From: Calycina herbarum | Taxonomy: Eukaryota > Ascomycota > Leotiomycetes > Helotiales > Pezizellaceae | Reading direction: 5' to 3' | Assembly: GCA_001414485.1 (NCBI GenBank) | Contig: LLEY01000145.1 | Location: 99,578 to 163,577 of the forward strand | DNA length: 64,000 bases | Shown: positions 21,474 through 31,503 of the stretch, one piece after another | Numbering within the stretch: the stretch's first letter is position 1 | Layout of the letters: each line of letters starts with the position of its first letter | Program-made: the position numbers and the translations under genes | Notes under the pieces: model-generated | Database searches by the model: none | Seen by the model: the letters and a program-made list of their open reading frames with translations, nothing else | Told to the model about the DNA's origin: nothing

Positions 21474-21893
21474 ATGGCGGACCACCGGAGCCAGCAGGTT
21501 AGTTTGCAACCTTTCTATTCCATGAAACTCAATTTATCCAATGTCTCCTCAAAATGAACAATCATGCTCGCAATAGAAGGTCATTGTGCTGTTTCTCGGA
21601 TCTTTTGCTAACATCTCTTCTAGGGACGAAGAATCATTCGGGAATCCATCGAGGATTGCTACCACTTGATACATGTGGTTGAGCGAAGCATGCGTGCGGT
21701 TGATGAGAGACTGGAGCGAATGGGAGAGGCTGCTGAGGAGGAGGAGACTCAAGCCGCACTTGAAGTAATTCAAGCTAGGTGGGAGGTAGCATACGAGGAG
21801 GCAGTGAGGCTATGGTGGCGCGCTGCTAGGGAGCTGGAGAGACAAACCAGACCACAACCACCAAGAGAGAGAAGACTTCGCCACCTAGAATGA
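21474..21893 (+). CDS. Small two-exon gene, predicted charged helical protein of 97 residues
   Basis: Function unknown. Exon 1 (21,474-21,497) encodes MADHRSQQ with the start in a good context (GGCAATGGC). The intron (21,498-21,623, 126 bases) has GTTAGT, a GCTAACAT branch site and TCTAG. Exon 2 (21,624-21,893) encodes 89 residues. The product is rich in Glu, Arg and Ala (ERMGEAAEEEETQAALEV; AVRLWWRAARELERQ) with heptad-like spacing, suggesting a single coiled coil or amphipathic helix. There is no signal peptide or membrane segment. It lies at the edge of an AT-rich block, as young or lineage-specific fungal genes often do. The same architecture, a very short MAD- first exon, is seen in the divergently placed gene at 23.3 kb, although the rest is unrelated. 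Confidence 0.5.
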
Positions 21894-21974
21894 TAATTTG
21901 ATGAATATCTAGGCAAAACATAGGGGAATGAAGAAGAATGAAGCCCTGAGGGGTATGACTGCAAGCCGATAATT

Positions 21975-22700
21975 GACAACACTACAGTAATTGGTCTTGA
22001 GTGATATGTTTAATTCAACGTTTCGAGAATAATACTATTAGATATGTGGCATTTAGATAAGTATTGACCACTTTTGAATGATGATAATCTAGTAGCTCTG
22101 TTCACAGGTTTCTCTTCTACTAAATGTTGTAAACAACAGTATCGTAGAAAGGCAACCTAGACAAGAACCTGGAAATATCCAATACTCTCTTCTGATGATA
22201 ATCCAGTAAATATATCGAAGTCTTTCTAGCCTCCTAATAGTCTTAAGTAATCAAAGTCTCAAAAGACACTTTAGAAGACAAGTTAGTTTTAACATCTTAT
22301 AATATTCGAGTATATCTGTTTAATTAGTTGTATTTTTCAAGGAGTCTTAAGTAATTATATTAGGTAGAGTCCGTTTAGATGAGGATTTATCACTTTCTAC
22401 TTTGAGTATTCCAGTATATATATCCGATCAAGTCTTTTTCTCCTGTAAAATAAAGTAATTATACTAAATAAACGTTATTAAGATAAGTATCTAGCACTAT
22501 CTTCTTGTAGTTTTTAAGAAAATCTTTGTTATTATTTCGGTTTTCCTAATTTTCTTTGATAATTATATTAGATAGATATTCTCAGGATAAGTGTTTCGTT
22601 CTCTCTACCTGAAGTAATCTAGTAAATATAGATATTCAAGACTATTTTGTAAGTCTTCTTGCATAATCGTTTTGAATAGACGGTATTAGGATAAGAATTT
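21975..22700. repeat. RIP-decayed AT-rich satellite, period about 209 bases
   Basis: Similar phrases recur at about 22,193 (ATCCAGTAAATATATCGAAG), about 22,403 (TTCCAGTATATATATCCGA) and about 22,612 (TCTAGTAAATATAGATATTC), a spacing of about 209-210 bases. The units are too diverged for exact boundaries. A satellite with a similar spacing lies at 50.3-51.5 kb. Confidence 0.5.
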
Positions 22701-22836
22701 ATAGAAGGGAGCAACACATTGGCGGAAATGAAGAGGGAGAACCTCACGTACATAGAAAGGTTCGAGGAGGGGACAAATATCGTTTACCAGAGCTTATCAC
22801 CGGAGGAATCTCAGAGAGGGAAGGCCAACGCCATTG

Positions 22837-22960
22837 TGGTTCGGATTCAATCATCTCAATAGCCATGATACAGAATGACCAAATATCCACCTTGTGACTG
22901 TATTCCTCTTGTTTGACAATTTCGGTAGCCATCTGATATAGCGTGATGGCTCAACGGCCG
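22837..22960 (-). pseudogene. Fragment of a PAK/Ste20-family protein kinase
   Basis: The minus strand reads [20 protein letters not shown] then [12 protein letters not shown]. This matches kinase subdomains VIII-IX of the p21-activated kinase family, whose usual form is M-A-P-E-V-V-K-Q-K-E-Y-...-K-V-D-I-W-S-L-G-I-M-A-I-E-M. Upstream codons (ITLYQ just before MATE) look like a decayed G-T-P-Y-W-M segment, with a stop codon between. The APE proline and the glycine of SLGIM are changed, and after IESEP the match ends. No ATP-binding or catalytic loop is present nearby, so this is a non-functional fragment of a duplicated kinase gene. Confidence 0.75.
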
Positions 22961-22992
22961 ATCATTCTGTGGATGAAGTCTATGACCGCGAC

Positions 22993-23326
22993 CTAGTCAT
23001 CGAGGTTTAGGCGCTCAGTGATCTCAATGGACAAAATTGCCCAGACCACGAGTCCGACAGCCAACGTAACACCAAACTCCAAGAGGCAGTGAGCGAGGTA
23101 TTCAACGGATTTTTGTATCTCATGCTCCATTTCCAATTGGTGTGCTAACGCAGCTTCCAAGGCTTCCTCCGCCTGCAGATCCAGCTCGTCATTCGCCGCC
23201 AGAGCTATCAATATCTCCTCTGCCAACATATCCGCCGGCAATTCATCTCCCTGTCAGATAGATTTTAGAAGAAGCCCATGAAGGTTCCATGGAATAAGTA
23301 TCTTGCAGACTTACGTTGTCTGCCAT
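22993..23326 (-). CDS. Small two-exon gene for a predicted single-pass membrane protein of 89 residues
   Basis: Function unknown. Exon 1 (23,315-23,326) encodes only MADN, with start context CCAAGATGG. A 64-base intron (GTAAGT ... TGACAG) leads to exon 2 (22,993-23,250). The product has an acidic, Leu/Ala/Glu-rich N-terminal half (LPADMLAEEILIALAANDEL; AEEALEAALAHQLEMEHEIQ) and one hydrophobic segment near the C-terminus (FGVTLAVGLVVWAILSI), ending NLDD. The topology suggests a tail-anchored protein. The kinase relic begins a few bases after its stop, on the same strand and in the same frame; I see no sign they were one gene, but it cannot be excluded. Confidence 0.5.
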
Positions 23327-23329
23327 CTT

Positions 23330-24095
23330 GGCCTGGTGGGGGAAGTACTTGTATCGTTCGGTCGTATGGATTGAATTGAGATGCGATGATTGCGCAGCTT
23401 GTGTATGGTGTGGATTTTTGCTGAGGAGGAGAAACTTGAATGCTGCTTTTTGCAGTGGTGGCCAGCGCCCTTCCATTCTTTCAGGGGTGCGACTCAGCAG
23501 CCCCGCCACAAGGCTGTAAGGCTACACACCACAAAAAAAAAACTGCGTTCTTGAGCAGCCATCACACAGTAAAATCTTCAACATTTGTAAATTATTTTCT
23601 GCACTTTTTTCTGTGTGGTGCAGAAAGAATGTGGTGAGGTATCCGAAGCGAGCTTTCTTTTCTCCCCCTTTAGAGCTAGCCGAAATTAGCCGACCTCATC
23701 AAAATCACCACCCAAAAATAGAGGGAAAAATGAAGAAAGGATCAAAAGTAGGTAGCAATTTTGTCTGTGCAGTTTTCGTGCTGAAAAACATTTGAGTGTC
23801 TGGAGCGCATGGCAATTTCAATTTGTTGCAGAAATTGGGTGTCTAGGCATTAGGCTACTTATGACACTTCACAATAATAATTTCTATGCTGCAAAGGCAG
23901 GGAACTGAAATGTGCTCAGGATTTCTGAAGAGAGATAAAATTTGAAATTTGAAAATGCTGGCTTTTCAAACCAGACATCCTGCATGCATCGCGTTGTGAA
24001 TAACAAGACACCTGCGGCTGGGTGCCAGTCCAGACTTTGAATGAACATCACCGCGCAACCCACACTCAAAATTTGAGAATTGTTTGACTAAATAG
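23330..24095. other. No supportable gene
   Basis: Contains an A run at 23,533-23,542 and short frames without domains. It may include the promoter of the minus-strand gene at 23.3 kb. Confidence 0.35.
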
Positions 24096-24127
24096 CCAGG
24101 GGGTGCAGAAATTCGTGACTGGTCAAG
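24096..24127 (-). repeat. Dispersed motif CAGTTACGAATTCCTGCACC (second copy, reverse)
   Basis: The reverse complement reads CTTGACCAGTCACGAATTTC then TGCACCCCCTGG, matching 17,320-17,350 and 62,675-62,704. Confidence 0.5.
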
Positions 24128-24206
24128 AGCAGAGCACCTATATCTCTTTTATTGCTGCTTCCACTCTTTTCCCTTGACATAGCTGAAAAACCTGAAGGGA
24201 CTTACT

Positions 24207-24492
24207 TGTCCAGCGCCCAGACCATAGAACATTCCGGACCCCTTCCCAAAGAGAACCTTGAGAGTAGCTCCATATTCCCCACCCGCGTGGTTGACACGTC
24301 CCCTTCACTGTTCGCGAATCCCCCGGCAGTGAAAGCTGCCCCACCACCACACAACTGCACTTCCTCCCTCAACCTTTCCAACAACCGCACTTCTCCAAGT
24401 TCATTCACAATTCGCAGCTGATTCACGCTGCACCCATACTGAGAGTGGTGCGTCCATTTTTGAAAAGGTCTCTTTACCTGTCGCGACTCCAT
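24207..24492 (-). CDS. Candidate first exon, function unknown
   Basis: ATG at 24,492 opens a 95-residue frame (MESRQVKRPFQKWTHHSQYG ... ALDK) that runs directly into a consensus GTAAGT donor, where the apparent stop TAA is part of the donor. It would be transcribed divergently from the membrane-protein gene at 25.1 kb. No acceptable downstream exon was found before the dispersed repeat at 24.1 kb, so it may be truncated. No domain is recognised. Confidence 0.25.
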
Positions 24493-25134
24493 TCACAGAA
24501 GTAAGTTCCATGATTCACAGCTCCCCTCTTCCATTCTCAAACCCACCAATACTTCCAACCACCACCACCACACTATTTCAAGCAGTATATCGCGGCTGTG
24601 CTTCGAACCAATCGACAACTATTTACAAACGATTTGTTTCACTCGGAGCCACGAAACCAACTGACAAGTTCTTCCGCAAGTAGGCAGTAGTGAGATACTG
24701 CCCGAGTTCGCTCCAAACCCTTCCAGCTTTCACCAAATCCCACCACGAATCCTTCTACAACCCCCATTGGCGAACATATCCAGGCTCTGCAGCAGTCGCA
24801 TCGAGCTTCGAATCCTTCTTACAGAGCTTCTGTATACCTGTCGTCGCGTGCGGGGTAGGGATATATTGTGATCAAGTGTGCCGGTTTCGGTGCAGTCTCG
24901 ACCCATTCCTCTACAACCTCCTTCGAACTTCCACCATTAAGCCTACATCTTCTCTGCAGGTTGTCTCAAGCATCTACAACAACCTTCAAAGCTTCATATA
25001 GTGAACAAACCGCTCGCAAGAAGCTTCTCGGTCTAGATACATCCTCGTCGTCGTCTCAAGACCTGAACCCTCACATCCCCCATCATCCGACATCGCTTCC
25101 AAACTACCTTGAGGGCTCATAACATACATCCAGG

Positions 25135-27096
25135 ATGCGGTTACATCTGTGGGGCTACATCTACGCTTTCCTCATCTCTCTCATTCTGATTACTGAAATC
25201 AGTGGCATCACTATCTCGGTGACCTCTGGAATTGCAACTACCGTCGTCGGTCCTGTTGCTACGGTTGTTCAAACCGCAACAGTCATCGCCATCCCCGGTC
25301 TCTCCTCAACCGTGACAAACGTAGGAAGCCCAGCTGCCGTCACGTAAGTTTGAACGTCTTTCCAGCAACGCGGGACTATGCTAACGCTCTCCTCTCCTCG
25401 CAGACCATCTGTTTTTGTCACCGACGGCCCAAGTTTCTTCAACACTGTCCCGACAACCACATTGGTCTCAACTGGCACGCATTTCCTAACCGATTCTCTT
25501 ACGCAAATTACGGTTACAACATCCACGTCTTCGACGATTCCAGGTTTATCTTCGTCAGTTTCGGGTATCAGCACTTCTTCCAGTAGTACACCTTCTAGTG
25601 GTACATCTGTATCGAGCTCTTTTCAAACATCTTCCAAACCTTCTTCTACACCCGCACCCGTCGCCGATGATGTTCCCACAACCACCCCCGAACCAATGGC
25701 CAAAGACAATCCAGGCCCTGTAGCTGGTGGAGTGGTAGGTGGATTTTTAGGTATTGCCTTTGTGGTAGGCCTTATTTGTTACGTGTGCAGAGACCGCAGC
25801 AAGAAAACAAAATGCAGCAAGAAAGGAAAGGGGAAGGAAATTGTAAATGGATTGGCCCCTGATGGAAACAACTCTGGAAGTACCAGAAGTGCTGCTATGC
25901 AATCTTTCAAAAGTCTCGGCATTTTGCCAGGCGCCAGAAGCCCTCGAAATGCAAGAAACGGTCATGCTTCAGACGTGGAAAATAGCATGCCATTGAGAAG
26001 TATGGCAGCACCTACTGCGGCAACCAACTCAATTGCAGAAACACCTTCGGAATATTACCCCAGAACTCCAGCTCCGAACTCTTCCAAACCAGGCAACCCA
26101 AGACCAAACAGTTCTTTGAGTACAGTCGGAACAGTGTCTACCTTTGCTCCCAACCTTCCTGGAATGAACCCTACTATAGCACCCACTTATGCTGCTCGAC
26201 GAAAGGAAATTGCTGCTGCTGGTCCTCTAACTCCTCCACCTCGACCTCCAAGACCCGATGCTCCAAGACCCGATGATACTCCTCTCGATGTATTGAAGAA
26301 AAAAATGGCAGCTCAAATTCCACCAAGTCATTTACCTCATCTCCGATACGAAAGAAGTCCTGCTGGTACCCCGCCTCGCCGAATTCATCACCAAGGAGGC
26401 CCAGGACCGGAGAATGCTCAGGCAAGCCTTCAAAAACCAGACGGAGCTCATTATCTCGGCATTTCATCACCGGATATTCATTATAGTGTGATGAATCCAT
26501 ATGAAGAAGACTCAAATGATGTCACACAGCTTCCAACCCGGTCTTCGGAACGTGCTCTATCCCCGGAACCTTTAAAAATCGTTAAACGCTCCCCTTCTCA
26601 GTCTGGAAATGCCCTTCAAACACCAACTCGACCACCTGGAGGCAGAAATAGACTTATTCCAGTAGAAATGAAGGTGGACAGTGACGAATCTGACGAGGAA
26701 ATAAAGGAGGAGAAAAGATATGAAGCTTTGAAATCCCTCGAAGCCAATAGCCCACACCTTACCACTGATAAAGCTTTGCGAAAAGACCTCATTTCTGTAC
26801 ATACTCCACCACGACCAGTCAAAGGAAAGGGACTCGGTATTATGCGTAGGAGCTCCGCTGGAAATATCTCTCCTCTCAAGGCAGAAACATCTCTTGGTTC
26901 ACCAGCTGCTGGAAGAAAGACCTCGTCAATCTATTCTCGCAATTCTGATGGTATTCCACCACCAGATATGCCAGATTCTGCAGTTTTTGAGGATTATAAG
27001 CATGATCATGAGAGAAAGGGAAAGGCCAATTCTACCGAGCTGAACTTGCATGACGGGTTTTTCTACGGTCATAGATACAATAAGCGGGATTTGTAG
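25135..27096 (+). CDS. Single-pass membrane protein with signal peptide and long cytoplasmic tail (Mid2-like architecture)
   Basis: Two exons, 25,135-25,343 and 25,404-27,096, joined across a 60-base intron (GTAAGT, CTAAC branch site, GCAG); 633 residues. Residues 1 to about 24 form a signal peptide (MRLHLWGYIYAFLISLILIT). Residues about 25-170 are Ser/Thr-rich and probably O-glycosylated. A transmembrane segment lies at about 176-198 (GGVVGGFLGIAFVVGLICYV), followed by a basic stop-transfer stretch (CRDRSKKTKCSKKGKGK). The rest, more than 400 residues, is a disordered Pro/Ser-rich cytoplasmic tail with PPRPPRP-type motifs. This layout is that of fungal cell-wall stress sensors and related plasma-membrane proteins, but no WSC domain is visible, so a sensor role is inferred from architecture only. 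The frame is intact and the base composition ordinary. Confidence 0.85.
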
Positions 27097-27239
27097 TGTT
27101 TTTCTGCTCTGGAGATGATATTTGAGTAGGGAAATGGAGTTGGGGATTTGATGTAATTACGAGAGAACCATAATAATAGACTGGAGGTTCTGCAAATGAA
27201 AGAAATTGATTCTTTGATACTTGAAAAATGTGCTATAAT

Positions 27240-27910
27240 TTCAGTGATTTTCATGTGCAAAAGTACTAAGTATCGTTCGTCTGAAGTTAAGGAATTATAC
27301 TAGAAGAGTAAAATAAAGAAATGAAAAGTAGAAACTAACTAGAATAGTAGAAATGATTTAAGATTTCCTTTTCTAAAGCATCTTAATAAGTACGTTCGTA
27401 CATTTCAATTGTTCGAACAGAGGAGAATAAGTAAATAAAACGCTAGAACTTACTAACATACTTAAAATTATTCTAAAGATTCGTCGTCTAGATATCTTAG
27501 TTACTATGTTCAAGCATTCTAAGTGTTCGAAACAAGTAGAATAATAAAATAAAACAAGAGAACTTACTAGAATATTTTGATATATTAAAAACATTTGTTC
27601 CTAAATATACTCATAACTACGTTTATATATATTCATTTCTTAAGAAGAATAGAATAAGTAAATAAAGCAAAAGAACTTACTAGAATATTTCAATAAGTTC
27701 AAAATATTCGTTACCTTAGTATCTTTATAACTACGTTTAGGTAGTTTAGTTATCTAAGAGAAATAGAACAATGTGATAAAACAATAAGACTTACTGAAAT
27801 AGTATCTCTATTACGACGCTAATGTATTTCGATTACTCTAGAAGAGTAAAATAATAGAAATAAATAAAAAGATTTACTGAAATACTGAAAATATCTCAGA
27901 TCAACTCTCG
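27240..27910. repeat. RIP-decayed tandem satellite, period about 113-114 bases
   Basis: The phrase RAACTTACTAGAATA recurs at about 27,333, 27,446, 27,560, 27,673 and 27,787, each followed by related AT-rich sequence with ATAACTACGTTTA and AATAAGTAAATAAA. The spacing is 113-114 bases. It starts about 150 bases after the stop of the membrane-protein gene. Confidence 0.65.
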
Positions 27911-28060
27911 TATTTTGTCTTAATACTCGATGGTTGAAGTTCTAAACTTCTGATAATATATTGTGAACACAGCGTCGGCGTTGGAATGTTACGGGTTTTA
28001 TTAGAAAGATTGTCAGCTAACTTGCTAATAATACCGACACCCCACCTTTCTAGGTGTTTA

Positions 28061-28086
28061 GAAATATATATATATATATATATATA
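28061..28086. repeat. (TA)n microsatellite
   Basis: About 12 consecutive TA units in AT-rich sequence. The surrounding 27,910-28,355 contains no gene I can support. Confidence 0.9.
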
Positions 28087-28355
28087 ATCTAAACTAAAAA
28101 AAAAAGCTAGCTTTCTTTCTATTTTTAGTCTATTAACTAACTATCTTTATTTAGTTTAATTATCTAAGTGTTTTAGAGTAATAATATTCACTGAATACTA
28201 CTTAGCTATATTATATTTCTCAATTGTTAATTAATAAGATTTATAGCAAAGTTAGAGTAAGAAATTCTAAGAAGACCAGACAGTAGTACTTCGAGTTTGA
28301 AAGCGCGAAATGCAACAAAATATATAATTATCTACGACGTCTAGAATATACCTAC

Positions 28356-28986
28356 GTACGGTATCTCAAATGTATCAAAGGCCAAAAACGACTGAATTGT
28401 AAATCGTAAATCGCAAGGTATCTAGGTAGGAAACAGAATATTTTTAAGTTACATTCTCTCTCTCTCTATTCAGACCAAATCTATCAACAAGTGGGTTCTT
28501 TATAGCAGGATATTTAGAGAGCAAGAAAAGCTGGCATCACGTGCGTGGCTGGTATGATAAGTGGCAGTGAGTAGCTTGTTGCTAGCGTACAGCATTCTCA
28601 CTGTCGCATTGTGTCGCTTTCTTGCTGTTGTTGCTTGATAAATAAGAGAGAAAGGGACGGGAAAGAAGGCGGGGGGTCCTGAGATATTTACTCGCTCTCG
28701 CTCTCTTCTTTTCCCTTTCTTTTCTCCTTTATTAATTATTACTAAGAAATAAAGAGAGCCAGAGTAAGCGAGCCAGAGTAAGCGAGCCAGAGTAAGAGAG
28801 TAGTGATGAAGGAAGACAAGGGATAATTTGCAATTTGCTTAGAGGCCTTAGATAGCAATTGTCGAGTTCTACTATAGCTATATTATAAAAACTTAACTTT
28901 TGCGTTTTGAGGTTTGCGATTTAGTCGATTCCTGCTTTTTGGTGTATCTAGGACGTCCTACTTTAGTACATTTGAGATGCCGTAAT
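28356..28986. mobile_element. Non-autonomous TIR element with AATCGCA-containing ends
   Basis: The left end reads ACGGTATCTCAAATGTATCA followed by CCAAAAACGACTGAATTGTA and AATCG units. The right end, reverse complemented, reads ACGGCATCTCAAATGTACTA and then AATCGACTAAATCGCAAA. The roughly 75-base inverted ends enclose about 630 bases without coding capacity. Inside, GAGCCAGAGTAAGC is repeated three times in tandem (28,756-28,797). A partly homologous second copy of the right half lies at about 29,240-29,540. Confidence 0.55.
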
Positions 28987-29239
28987 ACCAGACTCTAAAA
29001 ACGAAAACCGAAAAAGTTCAGTCTAATATAGAAAGGTTTCTTAAAAATTCTCTTCGTAGTTTATAATTACATACTCGTTTTATTTCACTCTTATTGAAAG
29101 TATACTGTCTACTATCGTATTCTTAATATTCTATCCTCACTGTTGAATACTCTTCTTCAATATTATTTAGAAAAGAGAGAGGAAATGTCTTTGCTATCTA
29201 CCTAAATGGAAATAGGATAAACTCCTCTTACCTACTCCT

Positions 29240-29545
29240 GGAAAAACCTTCACCTAAAATAATTGCCTCTTCTTCTCTCCTTTCTCTTTTTGCCCTTGAT
29301 AATTCCTACTAAGAAGAGTAGAGTGGTAGCCAGAGTGCCAGAGAATGAGAGAGTAAGAGTGTAAGAGTGTGAGAGCTGATAACAAGGAAGTAAAGAATAC
29401 AAGTGTAGATAGTAAAGGGAGAATTTTACAATCTGCGATTTCTCTTAGAGGCCTTGAATAATAATCGTCAAGTACTAGTCCACTTTATAAAAGGTTTATT
29501 TTTGAAAATTTGCAATTTACATGTTGCGATTTAGTAGAGTATAAT
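29240..29545. repeat. Second, diverged copy of the right half of the 28.4-29.0 kb element
   Basis: Shares with 28,680-28,950 the order CT-rich tract, CTACTAAGAA, GCCAGAG, TTAGAGGCCTT, TTATAAAA and TTGCGATTTAGT. The two copies lie in the same orientation about 600 bases apart. The next element is inserted at its right edge. Confidence 0.45.
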
Positions 29546-29554
29546 GGTACAGAA

Positions 29555-30404
29555 CGGACATAGGCCGATAGGGCCACGGTTTAAGATTACTAGGTTTAGG
29601 TAGACAGTTCTAGAGAAGGAGAGAGAGAGAGGGCACTTTACTTTCGCCCATCCTGTTCTACTTTTCTACACTTCACGTCTATATACTTAGACGTTGTTAT
29701 GGTGGGGATTAAGGAATAGATTGTTCGCGAAGAAGGAAGGAAGAGAGAAGCTCTTCCTTAGCTATTTATACACCTGTGGAAGGATGCATCCGCGATATTC
29801 GCAATCTCGCTTAGCGAGCCACTCAGAAGCGAGCTCAAAAGCAAGCTTATTCACTAAATCAAAAACTCTTACAGACGTTACCTACGCTTCTGCGCTCCCC
29901 CGCATCTGGCTTTCTCTTTCTTCCATACTCAACTTCGTAATATTTGAGGAAGAAGAAGCAATGATCGTGATCGAGAAGATAGGAAATTATGTACAGGGGC
30001 TACTTCTCGCTTAAGTTTCCCAAAAGAGGCTGGAAGGTGTGGTGAGAAGAGGAGAGGGAGGTGTAACGAAATTCCCAAAGGAGAATAGTGGCCACGAGAT
30101 GACACTAACCTCCTCCTTTTTTTCTCGTCATCTCCAGATTATCTTCTCAAGTCCTCGATCCTCTCGTCTTATTCTAATTGAGCGATATTGATGCTTATGA
30201 GGCTGAGAGAGTAGCTGGAAAGAAAGAGTGGCTGGACGGAAGAAGTGGCTGGAAGAAAGAAGTGGCCGGAAGGAACGATTGACGAGAAAGGAATAGTAGC
30301 TAAAAAGATACGACCGGGTAGAAATAGTAACAAAATAACCCTTGGAAGTTCTCAGCTGATTTGGGATTAAAAATTCTGAACCGTGGCCCTAACGGCCATG
30401 TCCG
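29555..30404. mobile_element. TIR element of about 850 bases
   Basis: Left end CGGACATAGGCCGATAGGGC then CACGGTTTA. Right end, reverse complemented, CGGACATGGCCGTTAGGGCC then ACGGTTCA. The ends agree at about 25 of 28 positions. No target duplication was identified, so the outer boundaries are uncertain. The interior has one plus-strand frame (29,694-30,014, 106 residues) that matches no transposase I know, plus short GTGGCTGGAAGAAAGA-type repeats near 30,220. The superfamily cannot be assigned. Confidence 0.5.
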
Positions 30405-30770
30405 CTCGGGACGACAAAAAGAGACGGGAATTAGCGACCCCGTCAACTTTTATTATACGGTCGCAAAATTGTACAAAAAATATGAGCAGAAGCAAAAGTG
30501 TTAGTTATCAAAATTTCAAGATGTTCGAGCTTTCATGTGTTGTTATTCCGAATTGAATCTATTTGTAGCTGAGTTGCTATTTCTCTCAACTTTATCTGTC
30601 CACCCCGTTTGGGATGGTCTAGAAGTGCGAATTGCAATAAAAATATATGGCTATCTGAAGAAGATCTGATAGTGGTAGGCTAGGTCTAGAAGTGCAAACT
30701 GCAACCAGAAATTCATAGTTATCAGAGAGCTGTAAGGACTGCGAAGTGCAACAAAAGAAAGCAGGTCTGA

Positions 30771-30850
30771 TACGGCATCTACCGATCCTAAATATACCAA
30801 ATGCTACAAGTACAAACGACGAATCGCAGATCGCAAATCGTAAATCGTAA
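30771..30850. repeat. Dispersed repeat end with AATCGCA units (further copy)
   Basis: ATATACCAAATGCTACAAG is followed by ACGAATCGCAGATCGCAAAT and two more CG-TAAAT units, matching the ends at 7.9, 20.7 and 28.4 kb. Confidence 0.45.
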
Positions 30851-31249
30851 TGACGAATTCCAAATATCAAACCTGTGAATATGTATCTTTGTTCCCTCGT
30901 CCAATTCTTATACTAATCCTTGCAATCTTATTCTCTTCCTTCTCAACTTTTACTCTCGTATGGATGGCAGAAAGAGCTCAATGTACCCCGCAGTCCGCCA
31001 AGCATATATACCCCGCACCACCTATATAAGCAACTTCGAATTTTCTCTCCAAAACACCAAGATACGAAAGCGTTTTCATTTCAATCTTATAATATGTGTT
31101 CAATTCCTTGAGAGCGGCCTCATACTTCATTTCACACTGGCTTTCTAGTTTTTGTGTTTTTGAGAATACAGCTGCTCAGGGGAAATGAAAGAAGAACGAT
31201 TTAGAAGGGGAGGGGGTTTCTATTAAGAAATGTAAGTTATAGCTCGCTA

Positions 31250-31484
31250 TCCCCTCAGATGCTATTAGGAACACTATAGACCATACGCGTAGATAAGCTA
31301 TATCTATTTCTATTTCAATCCGGTAATTCTTTATAGAAATAAGATTAGAACATAGAGATATCATATTTAAGAAGCTATTAACCTCTCTATTAAAAGTTTA
31401 ACTACCTATATCGCTCGATAAAGCTTTGTTTATTTCATTACGCTCAGGCCGTTTCCATAGTGTTCCTGATGGCATCTGAGGGGA
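31250..31484. mobile_element. MITE-like element with TA target sites
   Basis: Left end TCCCCTCAGATGCTATTAGG then AACACTATAG. Right end, reverse complemented, TCCCCTCAGATGCCATCAGG then AACACTATGG. TA flanks both ends (31,248-31,249 and 31,485-31,486), as expected for Tc1/mariner-type insertions. The element is 235 bases with no coding capacity. Confidence 0.75.
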
Positions 31485-31503
31485 TACTTGCTGAAATACT
31501 TAA

